Source: Syntrophaceae bacterium UBA6109
Lineage (GTDB): Bacteria; Desulfobacterota; Syntrophia; Syntrophales; UBA6109
NCBI GenBank assembly: GCA_002428445.1
Contig: DIWJ01000016.1
Location: 1-41,674 of the forward strand
Direction: 5' to 3'
DNA: 41,674 bases
Numbering within the stretch: position 1 is the first letter of the stretch; each line of letters opens with the position of its first letter. A program made the position numbers and the translations under genes. Shown piece by piece: positions 19,907 through 27,095 of this stretch. A model generated the notes under the pieces. The model was not told where the DNA came from. It saw only the letters and a list, made by a program, of their open reading frames with translations, and did not search any database.

Positions 19907-21024
19907 TCGACCGTTTCCGGCCCGCATTTCTCCCCCTCTGCCTCGCGCTCTTTCTCGTCGCAGCGATTCCACCGCCTCCGCTCCCCGCAGCCGATTTTGG
20001 TCCGCTTCCCGAAAGGTCCGGCATCTCGTCGGCCCCGATGGTTTCCGTTCCCTTTGATCTCAGCCGCTACAGACTCAACTGGAAGAAACGCATCGAAGCA
20101 ATGAGGCGGGAAGGCATCCTGCCCGTCATCGACATCGAATCCAGTTTCGATCCCTCCGCTATCGACGCGAAACGCTTTGCCGAGCAGATGGATCGGAACG
20201 GCTTCGCCCTTGTCGCCTTTTCGCCCGAAGTCGGCGCCAAAGCATTCAGGAAGGACGGCAGGGTATGGTCCGATGCCGCCCGGCGCGCCCTGAGTGTGGA
20301 CCCATGGCGTTACATCCCCGTGACCACGGCCGGCATCGACCCGGCCTGGACGGAAAAACCCGAGGCGTTCCTGGAGGAGACGATCAAACGCGCCCAGGCC
20401 GAGGGGTATCCGCTGCTGGGAGAATTCGAATTCCGCCACTATCCATCGCCGCGTCAACTCAAGAGAAATGAATTTCACCGGGACGTCTCGATCCCCATCG
20501 ACGGGCCTCTGGGCCATCGCCTCTTCGCCTGCGCGGAGCAGACGGGCATTCCTTTTGAAATCCATTACGAAATCGAGGAACGTCTTCTTCCCCCGCTCGA
20601 AGAGATGCTGAAAAGATATCCGAAGGCAAAGGTGATCTGGTGCCACCTGGCACAGATCCGTTATTCATCCAGGAGCGGCGTCTATGGTCCGGAATACGTC
20701 GGGCGGCTGATCGAAGCCCATCCGAATCTGTACTTCGACGTCGCCTTCGGGGATTCCACCTCGACCTATCCCGGCAGCGGGGAGTTTCATGCGCGGATCT
20801 GGCAGGATTCATCGGGAAACGTGAAAAAGGAATGGTCGGAACTGATCGCGAAATACCCGTGGCGGTTCCTCTCGGCGCTGGATCTCGGCGGAGACCGCAT
20901 GGACAGTCTGCCGGCAGGCAGCAAAACCCTCCGGGCGTTTCTCGAGAAGCTGCCTCCGCCCGCCCGCGAAATCGTCGCCTACAAAGCCGCCTGGAAGCTG
21001 CTCTTCAACGAGGAACTGCCGTGA
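19903..21024 (+). CDS. Secreted amidohydrolase-like TIM-barrel protein
   Basis: A 373-residue protein with a clear signal peptide (about residues 1-29, 'LPLCLALFLVAAIPPPPLPAA'). The rest fits an amidohydrolase-2 type TIM barrel: 'GILPVIDIESSFDPSAID', 'LGEFEFRHYPSP', 'GIPFEIHYE', 'YPKAKVIWCHLAQ', and a late Asp in 'FLSALDLGGDR'. The usual N-terminal His-x-His metal motif is replaced by Asp-Ile-Glu, so metal use may differ or be lost. Substrate unknown. It starts inside the kinase stop codon (ATGA), suggesting that the two are made together and that the enzyme works in the periplasm in the same pathway as the sensor. Confidence 0.75.
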   Translation: MIDRFRPAFLPLCLALFLVAAIPPPPLPAADFGPLPERSGISSAPMVSVPFDLSRYRLNWKKRIEAMRREGILPVIDIESSFDPSAIDAKRFAEQMDRNGFALVAFSPEVGAKAFRKDGRVWSDAARRALSVDPWRYIPVTTAGIDPAWTEKPEAFLEETIKRAQAEGYPLLGEFEFRHYPSPRQLKRNEFHRDVSIPIDGPLGHRLFACAEQTGIPFEIHYEIEERLLPPLEEMLKRYPKAKVIWCHLAQIRYSSRSGVYGPEYVGRLIEAHPNLYFDVAFGDSTSTYPGSGEFHARIWQDSSGNVKKEWSELIAKYPWRFLSALDLGGDRMDSLPAGSKTLRAFLEKLPPPAREIVAYKAAWKLLFNEELP

Positions 21025-21104
21025 TATTTTCACCGCCCTATCCGTCGTCTGACCCGGTCAGGAGTACAATCACCTGCCGTCGCGGAGGACGGACGGGTGG
21101 GGTT

Positions 21105-22391
21105 TCACGCTGTTTCTGTTTTCTTGTCGCCTTTCTTCAACAGGAGCATGAGGAACGTCACGAAGATCATCAAGAAGAGGTTAATCAGCCAGGCGTAGAA
21201 ATAGGAACCGAAAGTGTCGTAGATCAAACCGCCGAAGACGGGACCTATGCTCCCCCCCAGGCCGACGGCGAAAAAGGTGACCAGACCGAACGCGGTACCC
21301 AGAACCTCCCGGCCGAACCGATCCACCGTCAGGATGGGAATCATCTGGCCGATCGAACTCCAGCCGAAACCGAAGATCAGGGCATAGAGGTAGAAAATGC
21401 CGAGGGTCTTCGCGAAGAGGAGCACGCCCATACCCGCCGCCATGATGGCAAAAGCAAGGCATGCCGTGTACTTTGCGTCGCTGATCCGGTCGCTCATCCA
21501 GCCATAGAAGAAACGGCCGGCGATGCTCGCGACGCTGACGATCGCCATGGAAGAAGCCGCGGCAATGCGGCCGATGCCGTACTCTTCTGCATAGGCCATC
21601 TGGTGCACGAACGTGCACGTTTCCACAACGACTGCCAGATTGTAGCAGCAGACGATGATCCAGAACCGCGAATCCCTCAGAAGAAGAAGCGTCGCCTGCC
21701 AGTGTGAGGTCTTCTGCCGTTCACCGGGGGAAGGGACCGCGAAACTGGGCGGCGTTGTGTCCCCGTCCGGCAGCAGGCCGTAATTTTCCGGATGCGTTCT
21801 GCGCATGAGGACCTGGGCCACGGATGCACAAAGGACGAGGACGGCGATGCCCAGCAGGGTGAATCCCGTTTGCCAGTCGAAGATCTTCGCGATGAAGCCG
21901 GCCAGGGGCGCGAGGATCAGGGTGCCGACGCCGGCACCATTGGTGGCGATGGCAATGGCAATTCCCCGTTTCCGGATGAACCATTTCCCCACGGAGGAGT
22001 TGCAGACGACGACTCCCAGGCAGGAGGAACCCAGGCCGAAAAGGACGCCGTAGGCGAGATAGAACTGCAAAGGCGTGGAGATAAAAGGGGTCAGGATGAA
22101 TCCTGCGGCCGCCACGAAGGCGCCGGTCGTAACGATCCAGCGCGGCCCGAAAAGATCGAGCAGACGTCCAGAGAAGATCCCTCCGAGGCCGTAGAACAGC
22201 GTGGCCACGGAAGCAGCAACGGCAACCACGGAACGCGACCAGCCCAGATCGTCGCACATGGGTTTGAGAAAGATGCCGAAACAGTAGCGGGCGCCGTAGT
22301 TGATCCCGAAGATAATGAAGGCGCCCGCTACGACGTACCAACCCCAGAAAATCTTCCTGCTCTTCCGTTCCGATACTTCCAAGGCTTGCAT
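21105..22391 (-). CDS. MFS transporter, OFA (oxalate/formate antiporter) type
   Basis: A 428-residue 12-helix transporter. It opens 'KIFWGWYVVAGAFIIFGINYGARYCFGIFLKPM', the classic OFA/monocarboxylate-like start, and has the MFS loop-2 motif region 'GLGGIFSGRLLDLFGPRW' and the matching second-half 'SIAGRFFYGWMSDRISDAKY'. The substrate is probably a small organic anion, but it cannot be set from sequence. The open frame runs upstream through the tRNA-Ala gene; I take the Met at 22391 because everything before it is tRNA and leader. The ribosome binding site is weak. It is convergent with the amidohydrolase. Confidence 0.88.
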   Translation of the reverse strand: MQALEVSERKSRKIFWGWYVVAGAFIIFGINYGARYCFGIFLKPMCDDLGWSRSVVAVAASVATLFYGLGGIFSGRLLDLFGPRWIVTTGAFVAAAGFILTPFISTPLQFYLAYGVLFGLGSSCLGVVVCNSSVGKWFIRKRGIAIAIATNGAGVGTLILAPLAGFIAKIFDWQTGFTLLGIAVLVLCASVAQVLMRRTHPENYGLLPDGDTTPPSFAVPSPGERQKTSHWQATLLLLRDSRFWIIVCCYNLAVVVETCTFVHQMAYAEEYGIGRIAAASSMAIVSVASIAGRFFYGWMSDRISDAKYTACLAFAIMAAGMGVLLFAKTLGIFYLYALIFGFGWSSIGQMIPILTVDRFGREVLGTAFGLVTFFAVGLGGSIGPVFGGLIYDTFGSYFYAWLINLFLMIFVTFLMLLLKKGDKKTETA

Positions 22392-22529
22392 CTCACAGTC
22401 GCCGAAGGCGTCTTCTTGCGCGTCCGCCCCGCCGCTCCGGGAAATCGACGGATGCAGGGATTCAGGCGTCAGCGGTCCGGAAAGAGCACCGACCGGGATC
22501 GGGGCTTTCCGGGTGGACCATAAAGACAA

Positions 22530-22557
22530 GGGGGCTAAGCGATCACGCTTACCCCCC
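22530..22557 (-). terminator. tRNA-Ala terminator
   Basis: Minus strand: CCCCC...GGGGG outer pairing and TAAGCG/CGCTTA inner pairing (22536-22541/22546-22551, loop of four) with one mismatch, followed by TTGTCTTTAT. It ends the tRNA-Ala transcript. Confidence 0.8.
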
Positions 22558-22569
22558 CTGAAATTTTCC

Positions 22570-22645
<76 letters not shown>

Positions 22646-22647
22646 AG

Positions 22648-22672
22648 CCCTCTTTTCCCATGGAAAAGAGGG
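22648..22672. repeat. 11-bp perfect palindrome in the tRNA-Ala leader
   Basis: CCCTCTTTTCC (22648-22658) and its exact complement (22662-22672) flank CAT. It lies 2 nt from the mature tRNA 5' end and within the predicted pre-tRNA leader, so the primary transcript would begin with a long hairpin. Confidence 0.75.
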
Positions 22673-22675
22673 CCG

Positions 22676-22705
22676 TTCGTAACACACAGATTCCTGATAT
22701 GTCAA
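22676..22705 (-). promoter_or_regulatory. Candidate tRNA-Ala promoter
   Basis: Minus-strand TTGACA (22700-22705) and TACGAA (22676-22681), 18 nt apart. Divergent from the tRNA-Leu promoter. Confidence 0.5.
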
Positions 22706-22716
22706 TTCATTTTTGC

Positions 22717-22745
22717 TTGACATTTCCCGGACCCCAAGCTAATTC
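22717..22745 (+). promoter_or_regulatory. Candidate tRNA-Leu promoter
   Basis: A perfect TTGACA (22717-22722), a 17-nt spacer and TAATTC (22740-22745) directly precede the tRNA-Leu gene, with the start expected within a few nucleotides of the mature 5' end. Confidence 0.55.
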
Positions 22746-22754
22746 ACCGCCTGT

Positions 22755-22842
22755 GCCGGAGTGGTGAAACTGGTAGACGCAGGGGACTCAAAATCCCCCG
22801 ACCCTTGCGGTCATGACGGTTCGATTCCGTCCTCCGGCACCA
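22755..22842 (+). tRNA. tRNA-Leu (anticodon CAA)
   Basis: Type II tRNA of 88 nt with encoded CCA and a long variable arm (GACCCTTGCGGTC). The acceptor stem GCCGGAG/CTCCGGC is perfect. The anticodon stem GGGGA/TCCCC encloses CTCAAAA, giving anticodon CAA (reads UUG). A T-run (TCTTTTT) follows the gene. Confidence 0.97.
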
Positions 22843-22911
22843 ATCTTTTTCAACCCTCTTTTTCATCGGCAGCATCCATGACGCTCTTCGCAGCATAAAG
22901 GAACAGACCCT

Positions 22912-24600
22912 ATGGCGGACACGACTCCTTCGGCACCTTCGGACTTCATTCGGGACATCATCGACGGGCACCTGCGGAGCGGCAGGTTTCAGGACCGCGT
23001 GGCGACGCGGTTCCCGCCGGAACCGAACGGCTATCCCCATATCGGACATGCGAAGTCCGTCTGCCTGAATTTCGGTATCGCGGCCCAGTACGGCGGCACC
23101 TGCAACCTGCGCATGGACGACACCGACCCGGGTGGGGAATCCCAGGAGTATGTTGACTCCATCATCCGGGACGTCCGATGGCTGGGCTTCGACTGGGGAG
23201 ACCGCCTCTTCTACGCCTCCGACTACTACGAGCCGCTGTACCAGTACGCCCTTCAACTCATCGGGGAAGGCAAAGCCTTCGTCTGCGAACTTTCGGCGGA
23301 AGAAATGCGGGCGTACCGCGGAACCCTGACCGAACCGGGCAAGGAGAGTCCCTACCGGAACCGTTCCGTCGAAGAGAACCTGGCCCTTTTCGAGCGCATG
23401 CGCCTCGGGGAGTTCGAAGAGGGGACGCACGTCCTGCGCGCGAAGATCGACATGTCCTCCCCCAACATCACGATGCGCGATCCCATCATCTACCGGATCA
23501 AGAAGGTGGCCCACTACCGGACCGGAGAGAAGTGGTGCATCTACCCGATGTACGATTTCGCCCACTGCCTCTCCGATTCCCTCGAACGGATCACCCATTC
23601 GATCTGCACCCTGGAATTCGAAAACAACCGGCCGCTGTACGACTGGTTCCTCGATGAATTGAGGGTCAAGGACCATCCGCAGCAGATCGAATTCGCCCGC
23701 CTCAATCTCACCTACACCGTCCTGAGCAAGCGCCGGCTGATCGAACTGGTGGAAAACAGGCTTGTGAAGGGGTGGGACGATCCGCGGATGCCGACCCTGG
23801 CGGGGATGCGGCGGCGGGGATACACCCCTGAGGCGATCCGCACCTTCTGCGACCGCATCGGCGTCGCCAAGAACGACAGCGTCGTCGACGTCGCCCTCCT
23901 GGAGCACTGCGTCAGGGAAGACCTGAACGAGAAAGCTCCGCGCGTCATGGCCGTTCTCCACCCCCTGCGGGTGGTCATCGACAATTACCCCGAGGACCGG
24001 GTCGAGGAATTCGATTGCCCCTACCATCCGCAGAAGACGGAACTCGGGTCGCGCAAGGTTCCCTTCTCCCGCGTCCTCTACATCGAGCGGGACGACTTCA
24101 TGGAGAACCCGCCCAAGAAATTCTACCGCCTGAGCCCGGGAAAGGAAGTGCGCCTCCGTTACGGGTACTTCATCAGGTGCACGGGCGTCGTCAAGGAGCC
24201 TGTCCGGGGCGGGATCGTGGAAGTCCACTGCACCTATGATCCGGAAACGCGCAGCGGTTTCGCCCCCGACGGGCGGAAGGTCGATGCGACAATCCATTGG
24301 CTGTCGGCGGCCCACGCCGTTCCTGCCGAAGTGCGCCTCTACGACCGCCTCTTCGACGTCCCCGATCCGATGAGCGCGGGCGACGGATACCTGGACCACG
24401 TCAACCCGAAATCCCTCGAGGTACTGGATGTCTGCCGCGTGGAGCCGGGCCTGAAATCCGCTTCCCCCGGAAACAGCTACCAGTTCGAGCGCATCGGCTA
24501 TTTCTACGTCGATCCCATCGACTCGACTGACGGCGCTCCGGTCTTCAACCGGACGGTGACGCTCAGGGATTCCTGGGCCAGAGTTGCCGGAAAGAAATAG
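22912..24600 (+). CDS. glnS: Glutaminyl-tRNA synthetase
   Basis: A 562-residue class I synthetase that charges tRNA-Gln directly (E. coli GlnRS is 554 aa). The HIGH motif is in '[15 protein letters not shown]', the KMSKS counterpart is 'VLSKRRL', and the family-specific '[17 protein letters not shown]' and '[11 protein letters not shown]' segments are present. The two C-terminal beta-barrel anticodon-binding domains occupy about residues 340-555. A direct GlnRS implies that this organism does not depend only on the GatCAB transamidation route; a tRNA-Gln gene lies 2.3 kb away. Confidence 0.97.
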   Translation: MADTTPSAPSDFIRDIIDGHLRSGRFQDRVATRFPPEPNGYPHIGHAKSVCLNFGIAAQYGGTCNLRMDDTDPGGESQEYVDSIIRDVRWLGFDWGDRLFYASDYYEPLYQYALQLIGEGKAFVCELSAEEMRAYRGTLTEPGKESPYRNRSVEENLALFERMRLGEFEEGTHVLRAKIDMSSPNITMRDPIIYRIKKVAHYRTGEKWCIYPMYDFAHCLSDSLERITHSICTLEFENNRPLYDWFLDELRVKDHPQQIEFARLNLTYTVLSKRRLIELVENRLVKGWDDPRMPTLAGMRRRGYTPEAIRTFCDRIGVAKNDSVVDVALLEHCVREDLNEKAPRVMAVLHPLRVVIDNYPEDRVEEFDCPYHPQKTELGSRKVPFSRVLYIERDDFMENPPKKFYRLSPGKEVRLRYGYFIRCTGVVKEPVRGGIVEVHCTYDPETRSGFAPDGRKVDATIHWLSAAHAVPAEVRLYDRLFDVPDPMSAGDGYLDHVNPKSLEVLDVCRVEPGLKSASPGNSYQFERIGYFYVDPIDSTDGAPVFNRTVTLRDSWARVAGKK

Positions 24601-24762
24601 GAGGCGCTCCCGCCCCCTCCTTGTTCATGGCGAGGAGCCATCCGGCTGAGCCCAGGACAACCTCCGCGACGCGGCCATCCCGCTTCCTGTGAACCTCGCC
24701 GTTCCGCGCTTCTTTTTGTTCTGCCCGATCGGGCCCCGTTCTGTATCCACCTTCGCCGGGAT

Positions 24763-24791
24763 TTGACTCCGCGTCCGGCAACCGTTAGAAT
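24763..24791 (+). promoter_or_regulatory. Sigma70-type promoter of the M48 lipoprotein gene
   Basis: TTGACT (24763-24768) and TAGAAT (24786-24791) are separated by exactly 17 nt, 30 nt before the ATG, each one mismatch from consensus. Confidence 0.75.
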
Positions 24792-24820
24792 AGCGGCCAT
24801 TACAGCCAGAGGTGTGAACG

Positions 24821-25768
24821 ATGAAAAAGACATTGTCTCTGCTGGTCCTACTGTCGTTGCTGTTCATGATTTCCTGCGCCTCCACGACCGGTACGCGCTA
24901 TCGCGAAGGCGACAACACCGGCCAGGAAACCGGCATGACCGTACAGGATGAACGTCGCATGACCGAAGAAGCCCTTCCGGAGATGCAGAAAGAGTATCCG
25001 CCGGCCAAGAATCCGGAACTGCAGAAGTATATCTCCGATCTCGGCATGAAGATCGTCAGGGCGAACAATCTCGAAGGCAATCCGTACCACTATGATTTTA
25101 CCGTCGTCGATGTGGCAAACGTGAACGCCTTCGCCCTGCCGGCCGGGAAGATCTTCGTGACCGCGCCGCTGATCGCCATGGCCTCCAACGAGGCAGAACT
25201 GGCGGGGATCATCGGACACGAGGTCGGTCACGTCATGGCCAGACACGCCGCCGAGCGGATGTATGCCATGGAAAAAGACAAGAACAAGACTTGGCTGTAC
25301 GCAGCCGGCGGAGCAATCGCCGGCGCGGCGGCGGGATTCGCTCTGGGGAGGCTGCTGTGTCCTGACGGCGACAAGGCCTGCCTCGCGAAGGCGGCCATGA
25401 TCGGAGGCGCCGCCGGCGCGGGCGGGGGACTCCTGGTGCAGAAGTTCAAATTCCTGGCGAATTCGAGGGAAGACGAACTCGAAGCCGACCGCATCGGGTT
25501 CCGGATCGCCGTCGGCGCCGGATACGACAAGGACCAGGTGGGAAAATTCTACGAAAAACTCCTGCAGATGGAAAAGAATGCCCAGAAAAGCGGAACCCCG
25601 CTTTTGAAAAGCCTGGCGGACGCCATGAGCACGCATCCCCCGAGCGAAGAGCGGGTCAGCCAGATGAACGAATTGGCGCGGAACAGCCCTGTCGCCAAGA
25701 AATCGATCGTCACCTCACCGGAATTCAACAGGGCCAGACTCGTCGCCGCGGGGCTGCAAAAGAAGTGA
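24821..25768 (+). CDS. M48-family metalloprotease lipoprotein
   Basis: A 315-residue periplasmic zinc protease of the LoiP/BepA kind. The N-terminus is a lipoprotein signal with Cys19 ('LLFMISCAST'). The zinc site HExxH is at His133-Glu134-His137 ('GHEVGHVMARH'), and the third ligand lies in 'EDELEADRIG' near residue 219. A Gly/Ala-rich glycine-zipper-like stretch (about residues 161-205) interrupts the domain and may sit in a membrane or form a helical hairpin. The likely role is quality control of outer membrane proteins. Single gene with its own promoter and an AGAGGTG ribosome binding site. Confidence 0.92.
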   Translation: MKKTLSLLVLLSLLFMISCASTTGTRYREGDNTGQETGMTVQDERRMTEEALPEMQKEYPPAKNPELQKYISDLGMKIVRANNLEGNPYHYDFTVVDVANVNAFALPAGKIFVTAPLIAMASNEAELAGIIGHEVGHVMARHAAERMYAMEKDKNKTWLYAAGGAIAGAAAGFALGRLLCPDGDKACLAKAAMIGGAAGAGGGLLVQKFKFLANSREDELEADRIGFRIAVGAGYDKDQVGKFYEKLLQMEKNAQKSGTPLLKSLADAMSTHPPSEERVSQMNELARNSPVAKKSIVTSPEFNRARLVAAGLQKK

Positions 25769-26010
25769 GAAATACTATTGCCGCTGCCGGGGCCATGACC
25801 GCGAGTTCTCTTTTTTTCGTGGGTAACCCGCTGCGCATCGGAAAGGTGCGGGCTGCCCTGGCGGGCGAGAAGTCCCGTGCCCCGGGGAATTTTCTTGACA
25901 GCAGAAACCGGCGAACGGATGTGATCGGCTTCCCGACCATCCGGCCAGGCGCCGGATCGCTTCCCTCCGAAACAGGATGCCGGATTTGCAGGAACCGCGT
26001 GATCGCATAA
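25769..26010. other. Gene-free stretch after the M48 gene
   Basis: No supported coding region. A T7 run at about 25811-25818, preceded by TTCTC that can pair with GAGAA just after the M48 stop, may be a weak terminator. The rest is GC-rich sequence with local hairpins and no recognised element. Confidence 0.4.
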
Positions 26011-26074
26011 CGCCGCCCAAAAGAAAAGCGGTTGCCCGAATATTGGACAACCGCTTGTTCTCTTTGGCCGGGAC
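26011..26074 (-). repeat. Copy 1 of a tRNA-Gln terminator module
   Basis: About 64 bp closely matching 26839-26905. The first 21 bp (CGCCGCCCAAAAGAAAAGCGG) are identical, and similarity continues through the hairpin and the TTTGGC segment that in copy 2 is the 3' end of tRNA-Gln. Here the tRNA part is decayed. It contains a working-looking minus-strand terminator: stem 26026-26034/26048-26056, then TTTTCTTTT. It would end transcription of the secreted-protein gene at 26151-26642. Confidence 0.75.
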
Positions 26075-26150
26075 GACAACCATCGCCTCTCTCAGCAAGC
26101 CATCTTCGTTTCGATAGATACTTTCCTCCTACAAGATCATCTTCTTGCCG

Positions 26151-26642
26151 CTACATCTTTTTTTCGCGGAGGAAGCAGCACTGCCATTCGGGCGCTCCGT
26201 CCGCCTCATTGCGAAGCCGCATGGTCCAGTCACCCTTCGAAACTTCGGAGGCGACGATGTTGAATCCCACTCGTTTGCCCCTCACTTCAATTTTATCCTT
26301 CGCCGCAAACTTGAGGGACTGGTTGTTGATGAACCATCCGGGCCCCAGAAGAACCGTGTAGGTGCTGCTGCCGGATTTCAATGCCAGTTGAACGCCGTCT
26401 TTCACGCCTTTCATCTTTCCCACGGAAGTCACAGTACCCGTGAAAGTGTCAATGGGCTCGGTCCCCTTGAACCCTTCCAAGTCCGCAACAGGCATGTCCA
26501 ACGTCCACGCGCCCGGGTTACCGCCTTCTCCGATCACCTGCCCGCCCGGGCCGGTGCCCGCAGCGAATGCCCCCTGACCAAACGTCAGGCCAACCAACAG
26601 ACTGGCTGCGATCACCAGAGTCTTCATCATTGATTTTTTCAT
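26151..26642 (-). CDS. Small secreted protein, OB-fold-like, unknown function
   Basis: A 163-residue protein with a signal peptide (about residues 1-28, 'LVIAASLLVGLTFGQGAFA'). The mature part has a Gly-rich N-terminus and then a beta-rich domain (about 60-155) with 'TFTGTVTSVGKMKG', 'LLGPGWFINNQSLKFAAKDKIEVRGKRV' and a closing 'WTMRLRNEADGAPEW'. This resembles small periplasmic domains seen beside redox proteins, and an OB-like barrel is my inference. The C-terminus has a Cys-Cys pair. The ribosome binding site GGAGGTAAGGA precedes the ATG. It stands alone with its own promoter; function not recognised. Confidence 0.7.
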   Translation of the reverse strand: MKKSMMKTLVIAASLLVGLTFGQGAFAAGTGPGGQVIGEGGNPGAWTLDMPVADLEGFKGTEPIDTFTGTVTSVGKMKGVKDGVQLALKSGSSTYTVLLGPGWFINNQSLKFAAKDKIEVRGKRVGFNIVASEVSKGDWTMRLRNEADGAPEWQCCFLREKKM

Positions 26643-26763
26643 CTTCCTTACCTCCCAACTCAGTCGCCCTTGCCTTGCCGGTCATGCTTCCGGAGCCCGC
26701 AGGCCTTCGATTTGCGTACCCTCTTATCCATGCTGCTCCGTCCGTCAATCAGGACGCAACCTT

Positions 26764-26791
26764 AAGATAATTATTGGACTGCTCTTGTCAA
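26764..26791 (-). promoter_or_regulatory. Promoter of the small secreted-protein gene
   Basis: Minus-strand TTGACA (26786-26791) and TATCTT (26764-26769), 16 nt apart. It gives a leader of about 115 nt with some complementary segments but no riboswitch that I recognise. Confidence 0.55.
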
Positions 26792-26855
26792 TCAGGCATC
26801 ATTTCGAGGGATGAGATTGCGGTGAGGATGGACAGAATCGCCGCCCAAAAGAAAA

Positions 26856-26882
26856 GCGGCTGCCTGAATATCGGACAACCGC
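26856..26882 (-). terminator. tRNA-Gln terminator (copy 2 of the module)
   Basis: Minus strand: GCGGTTG (26876-26882) pairs with CAGCCGC (26856-26862, one mismatch) and is followed by TTTTCTTTT. It lies 13 nt beyond the CCA end of tRNA-Gln and is repeated in diverged form at 26011-26074. Confidence 0.8.
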
Positions 26883-26894
26883 CTGTTTTTTGTT

Positions 26895-26968
26895 TGGCTG
26901 GGGGACAAGGATTCGAACCTTGATTCACGGAGTCAGAGTCCGTTGTCCTGCCATTGAACGATCCCCCA
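26895..26968 (-). tRNA. tRNA-Gln (anticodon CTG)
   Basis: A 74-nt cloverleaf with encoded CCA. The acceptor stem TGGGGGA/TCCCCCA begins with the U1-A72 pair typical of glutamine tRNAs. Anticodon loop CTCTGAC gives CTG (reads CAG). T arm CAAGG/CCTTG with GTTCGAA loop is intact. Confidence 0.96.
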
Positions 26969-27095
26969 ATCCAGCAGAGGTCCTTCACTTACACAAAATC
27001 CCATAACCCGTCAACAGGGAAATTCCTGACCGCAGCCGCTGTCCGCGATGAGCAGGGCCGGCCCTATTTCGTGTCCGGCATGCCATCGCGATTGC

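Noticed and set aside
25800..25930. Possible GEMM-like (cyclic dinucleotide) riboswitch because of 'GCAGCGGGTTACCC' on the minus strand
   Set aside because: The 5' half and the tetraloop-receptor parts are absent and no gene lies downstream on that strand.
26643..26763. Possible riboswitch in the leader of the small secreted-protein gene
   Set aside because: Only scattered complementary pieces (e.g. GGAGC/GCTCC); no known consensus in the right order.
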